From assembly GCF_014203535.1 (NCBI RefSeq), contig NZ_JACHJI010000012.1:62001-126000 (forward strand): a stretch of 64,000 nucleotides of DNA, in the 5' to 3' direction. Within the stretch, counting starts at the first letter, position 1; each line of letters begins with the position of its first letter. This document shows, one piece after another, positions 1-7,677 of this stretch. The translations under genes were made by a program, and so were the position numbers. Under the pieces are notes generated by a model, which was not told where the DNA came from, did no database searches, and worked only from the letters and a program-made list of their open reading frames with translations. This stretch comes from Streptomyces griseomycini (GTDB taxonomy: Bacteria > Actinomycetota > Actinomycetes > Streptomycetales > Streptomycetaceae).

Positions 1-1
1 G

Positions 2-256
2 AACGCGTACGACCCCGCCTCGACGGACGACACGTACACCCGCCCGATGTCCGACCCGCTGGACACGACACCCTGCAACCGCCCGTCGGTCAACTCGACG
101 AACGGCACCTTGGCGAGCTTCCGCGGTCGCGCGGACGGCACCACCCGCGCCGTGCTCGACTTCTCCCTGACCGACAACACACCACTCCCATGCAGGCGAA
201 GGGGGACGTCCACGCCACTCCGGCGGAACGTGATCGAACCTATCGGCGGCCACTGA
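2..256 (+). CDS. C-terminal end of an unidentified protein (5' partial)
   Basis: The frame is open from the first bases of the window and ends at a TGA at 254-256. Third codon positions are almost all G or C from the window edge to about 180, so this is very likely the tail of a real gene that begins outside the window. The last ~25 codons are less biased and rich in Arg and Pro. An internal ATG at 47 is not needed as a start. I do not recognise the family; nothing resembling a catalytic motif is visible in the 84 residues present. Confidence 0.5.
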   Translation, partial: NAYDPASTDDTYTRPMSDPLDTTPCNRPSVNSTNGTLASFRGRADGTTRAVLDFSLTDNTPLPCRRRGTSTPLRRNVIEPIGGH

Positions 257-685
257 CAACGCCGCCGGCGCGGGAGGACGGTCGTGGGGGCGGGCTCCGG
301 GACGGCGGGCCCCGGGGGAGGGCGGGACGCGTCGCCACCTGCCGCTGACGCGTGTCGGGCAGCGGGCGCCGGTCACCTTCGCCGTCGCCCGCGTCCCGGG
401 GCCCCGCGCCCTCGTGACGTGGCGGTCCGACGGGCGAGGACGCTGCCCGGCGGGGGCTGCTGCGGCGGGGGAGGGGACGGGCTCGGCGGCGTGCGGAACG
501 GCGGGCCCCCGAGCGGCAGGGGGGACACGGCCGGCACGGTCCTCGCGGCCCGGGCGGCGGCGACACCGGCCGACGTCGTCCGGCCGGAGGGGGCGAGCCG
601 GTCGGGCGGACGATCCGGCGCGGGGCCGGAGGGGGCGAGCCGGACGGGGTCAGGAGGGCGCGGGAGCGGTGCGGCCGCCCGTGGC
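257..685. other. Gene-free GC-rich stretch with a 20-bp direct repeat
   Basis: Frames here are open only because of extreme GC content; their translations are Gly/Arg/Ala/Pro runs with no recognisable domain. A 20-bp sequence beginning ggccggaggg occurs at 582-601 and again, identical, at 624-643. The stretch sits exactly where the N-terminal nucleotide-binding half of the downstream short-chain dehydrogenase should be, so it may be decayed or rearranged coding DNA. Confidence 0.5.
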
Positions 686-1456
686 AACGCCGGCATGCAG
701 TACACCGACGCGCTCACCGAGACGCCCGACGGGTTCGAGGCCACCTTCGCCGTCAACGTGCTCGCCCACCACCTGTTCGTCCGCCTGCTCCAGGACCGCT
801 TCACCGCTCCCGCCCGGATCGTGATCACCGTCAGCGACACGCACTTCGGTGACTTCCGGCACAACATGGGCATGGTGCCCGGCCCCGTCTGGCGGTCCCC
901 CGACGTCCTCGCCCGCACGGGCGCCTTCCCCGAGCCGCACACCGCGGCCGCCGGCCGCACCGCGTACTCGACGAGCAAGCTGGCCGCCGTCCACCTCGTC
1001 CACGAGTACGCGCGCCGGCTGCCGGCGGGGATCGACGCCGTCGCCTACAACCCGGGCTTCGTGCCCGGCACCGGCCTCGCCCGCAACGCGGGCCCCGTCG
1101 CCCGGTTCGCGATGCGGCGCGTCCTGCCGGTGCTGACCCTCACCCCGTTCGCCACCGGCCGCGAGGCCGCGGGCCGCCGGCTCGCCGACGTCGTCCTCGG
1201 CACCCTCCGGGCGCCGACCGGCTCCTACGTGGACCGCGACCGGGTGGACCGCTCGTCGGAGGAGTCCTACGACGAGCGGCGCGAAGGCGAGCTCTGGGAG
1301 GCCGCCGAACGGTTCACCGCCGCGTACACGGCCGGGACGGACGTGGTCCCGGACGGCGGAACGGTCCCGGACGGCGGAACGGTCCCGGACGCCGGGACGA
1401 GCCGGCTCGCCCCGGCGGATCGGGCGGCGACCGGACGGCCCGGCGGGCAGCGGTGA
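686..1456 (+). pseudogene. Short-chain dehydrogenase/reductase missing its N-terminal Rossmann half
   Basis: From about 686 the translation matches the middle and end of a classical SDR. It starts at the NAG motif that normally lies near residue 85-90 and continues with GFEATFAVNVLAHHLFVRLL. A Ser follows in VITVSDTHFGD, the YxxxK pair in AYSTSKLA, and the NPGFVPGTGL segment. The glycine-rich TGxxxGIG cofactor motif and the first ~85 residues are absent. The frame does stay open upstream to 284, but that translation is Gly/Pro/Arg-rich and not SDR-like. An in-frame ATG at 695 could give a ~253-residue protein, but it could not bind NAD(P) in the usual way. I call it a 5'-truncated pseudogene; a sequencing frameshift upstream is an alternative. 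The C-terminus ends in an 18-bp repeat expansion. Confidence 0.6.
1345..1398 (+). repeat. 18-bp tandem repeat (3 units) at the end of the SDR remnant
   Basis: The unit ggtcccggacggcggaac occurs at 1345-1362 and 1363-1380 without change, and a third diverged copy lies at 1381-1398. Read in the SDR frame it encodes repeated VPDGGT. It lengthens a non-conserved C-terminal tail. Confidence 0.85.
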
Positions 1457-1595
1457 GACGCCTCCCCTGACGACCGCGACGACCCGCGCACCCCGCGGGA
1501 GCGCCGACGGCGCCGGGCACGGGCACCGTGGGCGCGCTCGGCACGGGCGCCCCCTCGCACCGGGCGGCGCCCGACGGTGCGAGTAACCTCCGATC

Positions 1596-2030
1596 ATGGC
1601 CGACAGCTACGAACTCCAGCTCGCGCTCGACCTGCCGGGCTCCCTCACGCCCGACGAACTCGCCTTGCTGCGATGGCACTTGGCGGAGGAAGGCGGTCGG
1701 CAGGACGAGGGGTACGAATGTCCCCTGTGGGACGGCCGGGGGCCGGCCCGGCGCATCGGGGGCCTTCAGGTGGCGGAGTTGCGCCAGGCCCACGGGGAGT
1801 GGTCGCTGACCGTGCGGCAGGAAGCGCATCCCGACGGGTTCCACGATCTGCGCAGGATCGTGCAGTGGCTCGGTGAGCGGACGACGACCCCGGGCCCCAT
1901 CGGGTACCTCCGCTTCTACGAGTCGCATGTGCCCGACATGTTCATCGCCCGGTCCGGGACGGTGAGTTGCGCCTTCCTGCAGGTGGAGGAGGTCGTCGAG
2001 GTGGCGTCCGAGGAGTTCCCCTACACCTGA
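1596..2030 (+). CDS. Conserved hypothetical protein, paralogue of the gene at 18797
   Basis: The 144-residue protein begins MADSYELQLALDLPG and has no signal peptide, membrane segment or motif that I recognise. It is clearly related along its whole length to the protein encoded at 18797-19237: both share YELQLxLDLPGSL, LRWHL, EEGGRQD, VRQEAHPDxF and GYLRFxESHVPD. Both genes stand alone and start with ATGGCCGAC. The conserved Trp/His/Asp/Glu residues suggest a compact soluble fold, but no function can be assigned. Coding statistics and the paralogue make it a confident gene. Confidence 0.85.
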   Translation: MADSYELQLALDLPGSLTPDELALLRWHLAEEGGRQDEGYECPLWDGRGPARRIGGLQVAELRQAHGEWSLTVRQEAHPDGFHDLRRIVQWLGERTTTPGPIGYLRFYESHVPDMFIARSGTVSCAFLQVEEVVEVASEEFPYT

Positions 2031-2264
2031 CCCGCACCTGGCCGTGACGGTGATCCTCCCCCACGCCTTGACGCGATCCGGAACCGGTCGGTAGTTGTGC
2101 ATGGTGCGTCGGTCGGCTGCCCACAGCCGTGCCGGAACGAGGCGGGAAGGGGGAGGGAGGGCGCATGGCCGTACCCGGTCCTCGGCCCGTCCGCGACGCG
2201 CCCCCGGGACACGCACCGACGGACCACGGTCGCATCCCCCCACCCCTCCTTCCGGACGGTGCCG

Positions 2265-3911
2265 ATGAAGAAGAGACTGTGCGGTGCGGGCGTCGCCCTC
2301 GGCGTCCTCGTCACCATGGGCGTGCCGTCGGCGCAGGCGGCGCCCCCGGACCCGCGGCCAGGCCGGTCCGCACTGCCCCTGGGCCCCTCCGACCTGACCG
2401 AGACCCGTACCACGACGACCCTGCAGCCGGGCGTCACCCTCACCCGCATCGTGCGCGGTGGCGAGGACCCGGCCCTCCGCTGGACGGTCGAGGTCGCCGT
2501 CCCCGGCGGCGACACCTCCCCCGACCCCGACGCGCCGCCGACCGCCCTGAAGGACGAGGCGAGCGCGGACGAACTGGCCGCCGCACTCGAGCGGGACGGT
2601 TTCCGGGCCCGGGTCGAGGAGGTGACGACACCGCAGACGGCCGACTACGCCGGAGGCACGCTCGGATGGCGGGTCCGCGTCGGAGCGTTCGGCTCGCAGT
2701 CCGCCGCGGCATCCGAACGAACCCGGCTGAGGGCGGCCGGGTACACGGGGACCGCCGTGTACACCGGCTGGGACGGCGATCCCACGGCCAGGGGCCCCTG
2801 GCGCGTCGACGTGCTCACCGTCGACCCGCGCCGGTTCCGCGGGAGCCTCCAGGCGTCGTACGGCCCGGACCTGGAGAACCGGGAGACCACCAGCGCCCTG
2901 TCGGACGCCGCGGGCGCGACCGCGGCGGTCAACGCCGGCTTCTTCGTCCTCGACCCCCGGGCGGGCGCCCCGGGGGACCCGGCCGGCGTGGGCGTGTACG
3001 ACGGACGCCTGCTGAGCGAGCCGGTGAGCGGGCGCCCCGGCCTGGTGATCCACGACAACGGCCGGCGGACGGAGGTCACCCGGTTCACCTGGCGGGGACG
3101 GGTCATCGGCCGGGACACCTCGCTGAGCCTGAGCGGCGTCAACCGGGTACCGGGTCTGATCAGGAACTGCGGCGGCGGACCGGGCGACCTCCCGACCTCC
3201 TCGCCCCTGCACGACGTGACCTGCACCAACGCCGACGAACTCGTCGCCTTCACACCCGACTACGGCCGACGCACGCCGCAGGGCGAGGGACTCGAAGCCG
3301 TGCTGGACGCCCGTGACCGCGTCGTCGAGCTGCGCTCACCACGCGGCGGACCCCTCCCGCCCGGCGGCGGCTCGGTCCAGGCGACCGGCCGGCGCGTCGC
3401 CGAGCTGACCGGTCTCGCGCACGTCGGCGCCCCCCTGCGCGTCGGGACGACCCTGCGGGACCGGCAGGGACGCCGGGTCTCCCCCTCACCCGGGACCGAC
3501 ATCCTGAACGCCGGCCCCGAACTGGTCCGCGACGGACGGCTCCACGTCACTCCCGCCACCGACGGCATGGTGCACCCGGACGACCCGAGCTTCTACTACG
3601 GCTGGGTCCACAAGCGCAACCCGCGCACGCTGGCCGGGGTGGACGCGGCCGGCCGCACCGTGCTCGTCACCGCCGACGGACGCAGCACCGACGCACTCGG
3701 GCTCAGCATCGTCGAGAGCGCCGGGATCGCCCGGGCACTCGGACTGCGCGACGCGGTCAACCTCGACGGCGGCGGCTCGACCACCATGGTGGTCGACGGC
3801 GACGTCGTCAACGACCCGTCCGACGCCGCCGGTGAACGCCCCGTGGGGGACGCCTTGTTGGTCCTGCCCCGCACGAACCGACCCAGCCCGGCCGAACCGT
3901 CCACGCAGTGA
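2265..3911 (+). CDS. Secreted phosphodiester glycosidase (NAGPA/DUF2233) family protein with a SPOR-like segment
   Basis: The 548-residue protein starts at ATG 2265 with a Sec signal peptide (MKKRLCGAGVALGVLV, likely cleaved after AQA). A GTG six bases upstream is an alternative start. The N-terminal third contains an alternating, SPOR-like stretch (WRVRVGAFGSQSAAASERTR), and the rest matches the phosphodiester glycosidase domain known from the human uncovering enzyme NAGPA and bacterial YngK-like proteins. Family hallmarks are AAVNAGFF and, near the end, RDAVNLDGGGSTTMVV. It is expected to act outside the cell on a phosphodiester-linked sugar, perhaps a teichoic acid or capsule component; the substrate is unknown. 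The next gene, an esterase, follows after 24 bp, so the two are probably co-transcribed. Confidence 0.85.
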   Translation: MKKRLCGAGVALGVLVTMGVPSAQAAPPDPRPGRSALPLGPSDLTETRTTTTLQPGVTLTRIVRGGEDPALRWTVEVAVPGGDTSPDPDAPPTALKDEASADELAAALERDGFRARVEEVTTPQTADYAGGTLGWRVRVGAFGSQSAAASERTRLRAAGYTGTAVYTGWDGDPTARGPWRVDVLTVDPRRFRGSLQASYGPDLENRETTSALSDAAGATAAVNAGFFVLDPRAGAPGDPAGVGVYDGRLLSEPVSGRPGLVIHDNGRRTEVTRFTWRGRVIGRDTSLSLSGVNRVPGLIRNCGGGPGDLPTSSPLHDVTCTNADELVAFTPDYGRRTPQGEGLEAVLDARDRVVELRSPRGGPLPPGGGSVQATGRRVAELTGLAHVGAPLRVGTTLRDRQGRRVSPSPGTDILNAGPELVRDGRLHVTPATDGMVHPDDPSFYYGWVHKRNPRTLAGVDAAGRTVLVTADGRSTDALGLSIVESAGIARALGLRDAVNLDGGGSTTMVVDGDVVNDPSDAAGERPVGDALLVLPRTNRPSPAEPSTQ

Positions 3912-3935
3912 CGGACCGCACCGCAGGGAGCCGCC

Positions 3936-4991
3936 GTGTCCGCGACCGCCGTTCCGACCTTCCTCCGATCCCGTGTCCTCCTCGTCCTCGCCGCAGCACT
4001 CCTCGCCCTCGCCCCGACCGCGCCGGCACTCGCCGCCCCGCCCGGGGCACCTCCGGCGGCCACCGCCGCGGGGGAGACGGCCGACGCCTCCCGTTCGCCG
4101 AAGCCGCGCGGAGCCGAGGTCGTCGCGGTCACCCGGGTCGCGGACCGGCAGGTCGACCTGTCGGTGCGATCGACGGCCCTGGGCGGCCGGACGGTCAAGG
4201 TCCGCCTCCTCACCCCCGACGGCTGGAACCCCGACGACCGGCGCCGGCACTGGCCGACCCTCTGGCTCCTGCACGGTTGCTGCGGGGACTACACCTCGTG
4301 GACCGCCAGGACCGACGTCGCGGAGACCGACGGCCTGCGCGACGTCCTCGTCGTGATGCCCGAGGCCGGCTGGAACGGCTGGTACAGCGACTGGTGGAAC
4401 CACGGCCGGGGCGGCGACCCCGCGTGGGAGACCTTCCACACCGTGGAACTGCGGCACCTCCTGGAGCGCGACTGGGGAGCCGGCCGCGACCGCGTCGTGG
4501 CCGGCCTGTCCATGGGGGGCCAGGGCGCCCTGCTCTACGCCGCCCGGCACCCCGGGATGTTCAAGGCGGCCGCCGCCTACTCCGGCTCGGCCCACCCGCT
4601 GCTGAACGACGAGTCGGTCGACCGCATCATGGGCTTCTTCGCCGGCCAGGGCGACGACCCCCTGCGCGTCTGGGGCGACCCGGTCGCCCAGCGCCGCATC
4701 TGGCGGGCGCACGACCCGTTCCACCTGGCCGGACGGCTCAAGTCGGTGCCCGTGTACCTGTCCTGCGGTGACGGCACCACCGGCCCCCTGGACCCGCCGG
4801 GCGGCACGAGCGCCCTCGAGGCCGACTTCAACCGGCAGAACCACGCCCTCGCCGCCGAGTTGAAGCGCGTGGGCGCGAAGCACCTGACCACCCACTTCTA
4901 CGGCCCGGGAACCCACGGCTGGGCGTACTGGGAGCGTGAGCTGCACGCCTCCCTGCCGATGCTGCTCGGCGCCCTGCGGACCGACGGCTGA
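3936..4991 (+). CDS. Secreted esterase, Ag85 / S-formylglutathione-hydrolase-like alpha/beta hydrolase
   Basis: The 351-residue protein starts at GTG 3936 behind a gcagggag ribosome binding site. It has a signal peptide with a long Ala/Leu core ending near APALAA. The mature part is a putative esterase (PF00756 type): an oxyanion-region LWLLHGCCGDYTSW, the nucleophile elbow GLSMGGQGAL, and the catalytic His in GTHGWAYW close to the C-terminus. Relatives include mycolyltransferase-like proteins that are widespread in non-mycolate actinomycetes as secreted esterases. It follows the phosphodiester glycosidase closely and is probably part of the same extracellular transcription unit. The natural substrate cannot be read from the sequence. 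Confidence 0.9.
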   Translation: MSATAVPTFLRSRVLLVLAAALLALAPTAPALAAPPGAPPAATAAGETADASRSPKPRGAEVVAVTRVADRQVDLSVRSTALGGRTVKVRLLTPDGWNPDDRRRHWPTLWLLHGCCGDYTSWTARTDVAETDGLRDVLVVMPEAGWNGWYSDWWNHGRGGDPAWETFHTVELRHLLERDWGAGRDRVVAGLSMGGQGALLYAARHPGMFKAAAAYSGSAHPLLNDESVDRIMGFFAGQGDDPLRVWGDPVAQRRIWRAHDPFHLAGRLKSVPVYLSCGDGTTGPLDPPGGTSALEADFNRQNHALAAELKRVGAKHLTTHFYGPGTHGWAYWERELHASLPMLLGALRTDG

Positions 4992-5240
4992 ACCCCGCCC
5001 CTCCCGGGGGCGGGCCGGTGCCCGGTCCCGGCAGCGGGAACACGACACCTGCGCCGCCTACGCCCGGGTGTGCGTCAGCCCGGTGCCGGGCGGCTGGGCC
5101 CCCGTCCTCGGCCGGTCCTCCACCGCACCGGGGCGGTTTCCCCGACACCGCCCACGCCGTCGCCGCGCCCGCCGTCACCTGACGGCCCGGGGGCGTTCCA
5201 CGGGCGCCGGGACCGCGGGCGACCCGAAGTCCTCACACAT

Positions 5241-5257
5241 CGTTGACGTCGTCAACG
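5241..5257. promoter_or_regulatory. Inverted repeat CGTTGACG-T-CGTCAACG upstream of the DNA methylase
   Basis: A perfect 8-bp inverted repeat with one central base lies 64 bp before the methylase start. A related half-site (cgttgatg) lies at 5267-5274 and overlaps the -35 element. The methylase begins with a helix-turn-helix, so autoregulation through this site is plausible. No other regulator gene is adjacent. Confidence 0.55.
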
Positions 5258-5268
5258 TCCGTCCTTCG

Positions 5269-5297
5269 TTGATGCCGGACGCCGCGCTGTGTACGGT
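5269..5297 (+). promoter_or_regulatory. Candidate promoter (TTGATG-17-TACGGT), predicted leaderless transcript
   Basis: TTGATG at 5269-5274 and TACGGT at 5292-5297 are separated by 17 bp, a good match to the principal-sigma consensus of Streptomyces. Transcription would begin at about 5304-5305, at or next to the ATG at 5305. There is no Shine-Dalgarno sequence in front of that ATG, which fits a leaderless mRNA. Confidence 0.5.
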
Positions 5298-5304
5298 AGG
5301 CGGT

Positions 5305-6963
5305 ATGCCACAGACCCCGGCCACTCCGACGAACCCGTTGGTAACCGGTTCCGAGATCGCCCGCATCGCGGGCGTCACCCGCGCCGCCGTGTCGAACTGG
5401 AGGCGGCGGTACGACGACTTCCCGGCGCCGGCCGGCGGCGGGGCCAACAGCCCCCTGTTCGACCTGGCCGAGGTCCAGGCGTGGCTGGACAAGCAGCACA
5501 AGGGGCAGGACGTCACCGAAGAGGTCCACCTGTGGCAGGTGCTGCGCGGGACCTACGGCGACGACATCCTCGGCGGGCTCGCGGACGTCGCGCAGACCCT
5601 CGCCGCGCCCGGGGACGAGAAGCCGTCGGCGCTGCCCGACCGAGCGGTCCAGCTGGCCCGCCGGATGGCGGAGGAACGTTCTGCCGCCGACGTGGTGAAC
5701 GGCCTGGCCGAGCGGTTCACGGAGTCCGTGCGGCGCGCCGGATCCGAGCAGGTGACCTCGCCCCGCGTGGTCCGCGCCGTCCGCCACGGCGCCGGTGACG
5801 TGGCGGCCGACGCGGTGCTGTTCGATCCCGCCTGCGGCATCGGCACCCTCCTGCTCGCCGTCGGCGCCGCACGGGACGCCAGGCGGTACGGCCAGGAGGT
5901 GGACGCCCGCAGCGCACGGTTCGCGCAGCGGAGGGCCGAACTCGCGGAGCCGGCCCACATGGAGGTCAGGCAGGGCGACTCCCTGCGCGCCGACCGGTGG
6001 CCGGACCTCAAGGCCGACCTCGTCGTCTGCGACCCGCCGGTCAGCGACACCGACTGGGGGCGGGAGGACCTGCTCCTCGACCCGCGCTGGGAACTCGGCA
6101 CCCCCTCCCGCGCCGAGGGCGAGCTCGCCTGGCTGCAGCACGCCTACGCGCACACCGCGCCCGGCGGCCGGGTCGTCATGGTGATGCCCGCCTCCGTCGC
6201 CTACCGCAAGGCCGGCCGCCGCATCCGCGCCGAACTCGTCCGCCGCGGCATCCTGACCCAGGTCACCGCGCTGGCCCCGGGCACGGCCGCCGCGCACGCC
6301 CTCCCCGTCCACCTGTGGCACCTGCGGCGACCGCGGACACCGGACGACGTCGCCACCACCGTGCGCATGGTGGACCTGACGGCCAACGACCCGGACGGCC
6401 CCCTGGAGCCGCGCCCCGAGCAGGTCACCGACGTCGCCCAGATCGACCTGCTGGACGATCTGGTGGACCTCACCCCGGGCCGCCACGTCACGGAGTCCCA
6501 CCGCGACTACGTCGCCGAGTACGACGCACTGCACCGCGAACTGGCCGAGCAGGTGCGGCGCCTGGGCGAACTGCTGCCCGCCCTGGTCGCCGGCGAGGGA
6601 CCCGGTGCCCTGGACGGGGCCAGTATCAGCGTCGCCGACCTGATCAGGGCCGGACTGGTCGAGCACGCGGACCCGGAACCGGTCTCGGTCAGCGACCAGC
6701 TCGACACGGACTTCCTCCAGGGCTTCCTGCACAGCGCCGCCAACAGCCGCCGCTCCACCACCGCCAGCGGCACCTTCCGCTTCGACGGCAAGGGCGCCCG
6801 CATCCCCCAGATGGACATCGCCGCACAGCGCCGCTACGGGGCCGCGTTCCACGCGCTGAGGGAGTTCGAGGAGCGGTCGCGGAGGGTGGCCGAGCTCAGC
6901 AGGCAGATCGCCGCACTGGCCCGGGACGGACTGAGCAACGGCGCCCTGAAGCCCGGCGACTGA
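5305..6963 (+). CDS. N-6 adenine DNA methylase with N-terminal HTH and HsdS-like C-terminal tail
   Basis: The 552-residue protein has three parts. Residues ~12-62 form a MerR/AlpA-like helix-turn-helix (TGSEIARIAGVTRAAVSNWR). Residues ~120-330 are an HsdM-type methylase core with motif I at 174 (DPACGIGTLLLAVG) and motif IV at 242-246. Residues ~430-552 resemble a type I specificity subunit half, including IPQMDIAAQRRYG followed by a coiled coil. Motif IV reads CDPPV, where the family usually has NPPF/Y or DPPF/Y, so activity needs testing. No restriction endonuclease is adjacent, so it would be an orphan methylase or a regulator. The start at ATG 5305 is preferred because upstream codons lose coding character and a promoter ends there. 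An EVE-like protein and an ADP-ribosylglycohydrolase follow on the same strand. Confidence 0.85.
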   Translation: MPQTPATPTNPLVTGSEIARIAGVTRAAVSNWRRRYDDFPAPAGGGANSPLFDLAEVQAWLDKQHKGQDVTEEVHLWQVLRGTYGDDILGGLADVAQTLAAPGDEKPSALPDRAVQLARRMAEERSAADVVNGLAERFTESVRRAGSEQVTSPRVVRAVRHGAGDVAADAVLFDPACGIGTLLLAVGAARDARRYGQEVDARSARFAQRRAELAEPAHMEVRQGDSLRADRWPDLKADLVVCDPPVSDTDWGREDLLLDPRWELGTPSRAEGELAWLQHAYAHTAPGGRVVMVMPASVAYRKAGRRIRAELVRRGILTQVTALAPGTAAAHALPVHLWHLRRPRTPDDVATTVRMVDLTANDPDGPLEPRPEQVTDVAQIDLLDDLVDLTPGRHVTESHRDYVAEYDALHRELAEQVRRLGELLPALVAGEGPGALDGASISVADLIRAGLVEHADPEPVSVSDQLDTDFLQGFLHSAANSRRSTTASGTFRFDGKGARIPQMDIAAQRRYGAAFHALREFEERSRRVAELSRQIAALARDGLSNGALKPGD

Positions 6964-7124
6964 CGGGACAGGACGCTCGCGCGGCACATCGCGTGCCGCC
7001 GGCGTGCCTACCGAAGCGGCCAGTTCTCGAAAATGCGTGCGCACGATTCCCGGGGGCCTGGCATCATGGGGCGCCGCACGTCGTGCGGATGTACGGGTCG
7101 AGTGCCCTGACCGAGGGGGAAGCC

Positions 7125-7523
7125 GTGGCGGACTGGATCTACGTCCTCAATCCGCACAGGGACACGCTGGACGGGGAGCCGTCCGACAGGGAGACGATGT
7201 GCCGACTGGCGGAGGAGGAGCCGGAACTGGAGCTCTGGCTCAGCCGCCGCAACCGCATGCGGCCGGGCGACCGCCTCTGGTTCTTCTTCACCCAGCCGGA
7301 GCCGGCGGTCGCCGCGGTGGCCGAGGTCGACGAGGAGCCCCGGGAGGAGCCCGAGGACCCCGACGTCCCGTTCCTGGTGGCCGTGACCCTGCTGACCGAG
7401 GCGACGAAGGCCCTGCACCGCGACCCGGTGGGCCGTGAGGAACTGGGACCGGGGCAGGTGCGGTCGGTGCAGAAGGTGAAACCGGAGGCCCTGCCGGTGC
7501 TGCTGGAGCGGGCGGGTCTCTGA
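7125..7523 (+). CDS. EVE/PUA-like domain protein
   Basis: The 132-residue protein starts at GTG 7125 behind a strong gaggggga site. It matches the pattern of EVE-domain proteins: DWIYVLNPHRD at the N-terminus, NRMRPGDRLWFFFTQPE followed by AVAAVAEVDEE in the core, and a C-terminal stretch (GPGQVRSVQKVKPEALPVLL) that parallels the conserved RLSVxPVxxEEW region. EVE domains are PUA-fold modules that read modified bases and are often found near restriction or toxin systems. Here the gene sits 161 bp behind an adenine DNA methylase, so recognition of methylated DNA or a related nucleic acid is a reasonable inference. The fold call is by eye; a structure prediction would settle it. Confidence 0.6.
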   Translation: MADWIYVLNPHRDTLDGEPSDRETMCRLAEEEPELELWLSRRNRMRPGDRLWFFFTQPEPAVAAVAEVDEEPREEPEDPDVPFLVAVTLLTEATKALHRDPVGREELGPGQVRSVQKVKPEALPVLLERAGL

Positions 7524-7677
7524 CCCCCGCTGCCGCGCCCGTACGACGAGGTCGCCGGCGCCTCCCCCTGGGAACCGGCGCCCGCCCGAGCCGCGACGCG
7601 GCTCCACGACGCCCCCGGCCGGGACCGGTCGGAACCCCGAAGGCGCCCCGCCGGGTACTCTCCCCGGAAACCCGGTC

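Noticed and set aside
47..256. Complete 69-residue gene starting at ATG 47
   Set aside because: Coding character extends unbroken to the window edge, so it is the end of a longer gene.
7081..7124. Upstream ATG at 7090 as the start of the EVE-like protein
   Set aside because: GTG 7125 has a strong gaggggga site and begins exactly at the conserved DWIYVL segment.
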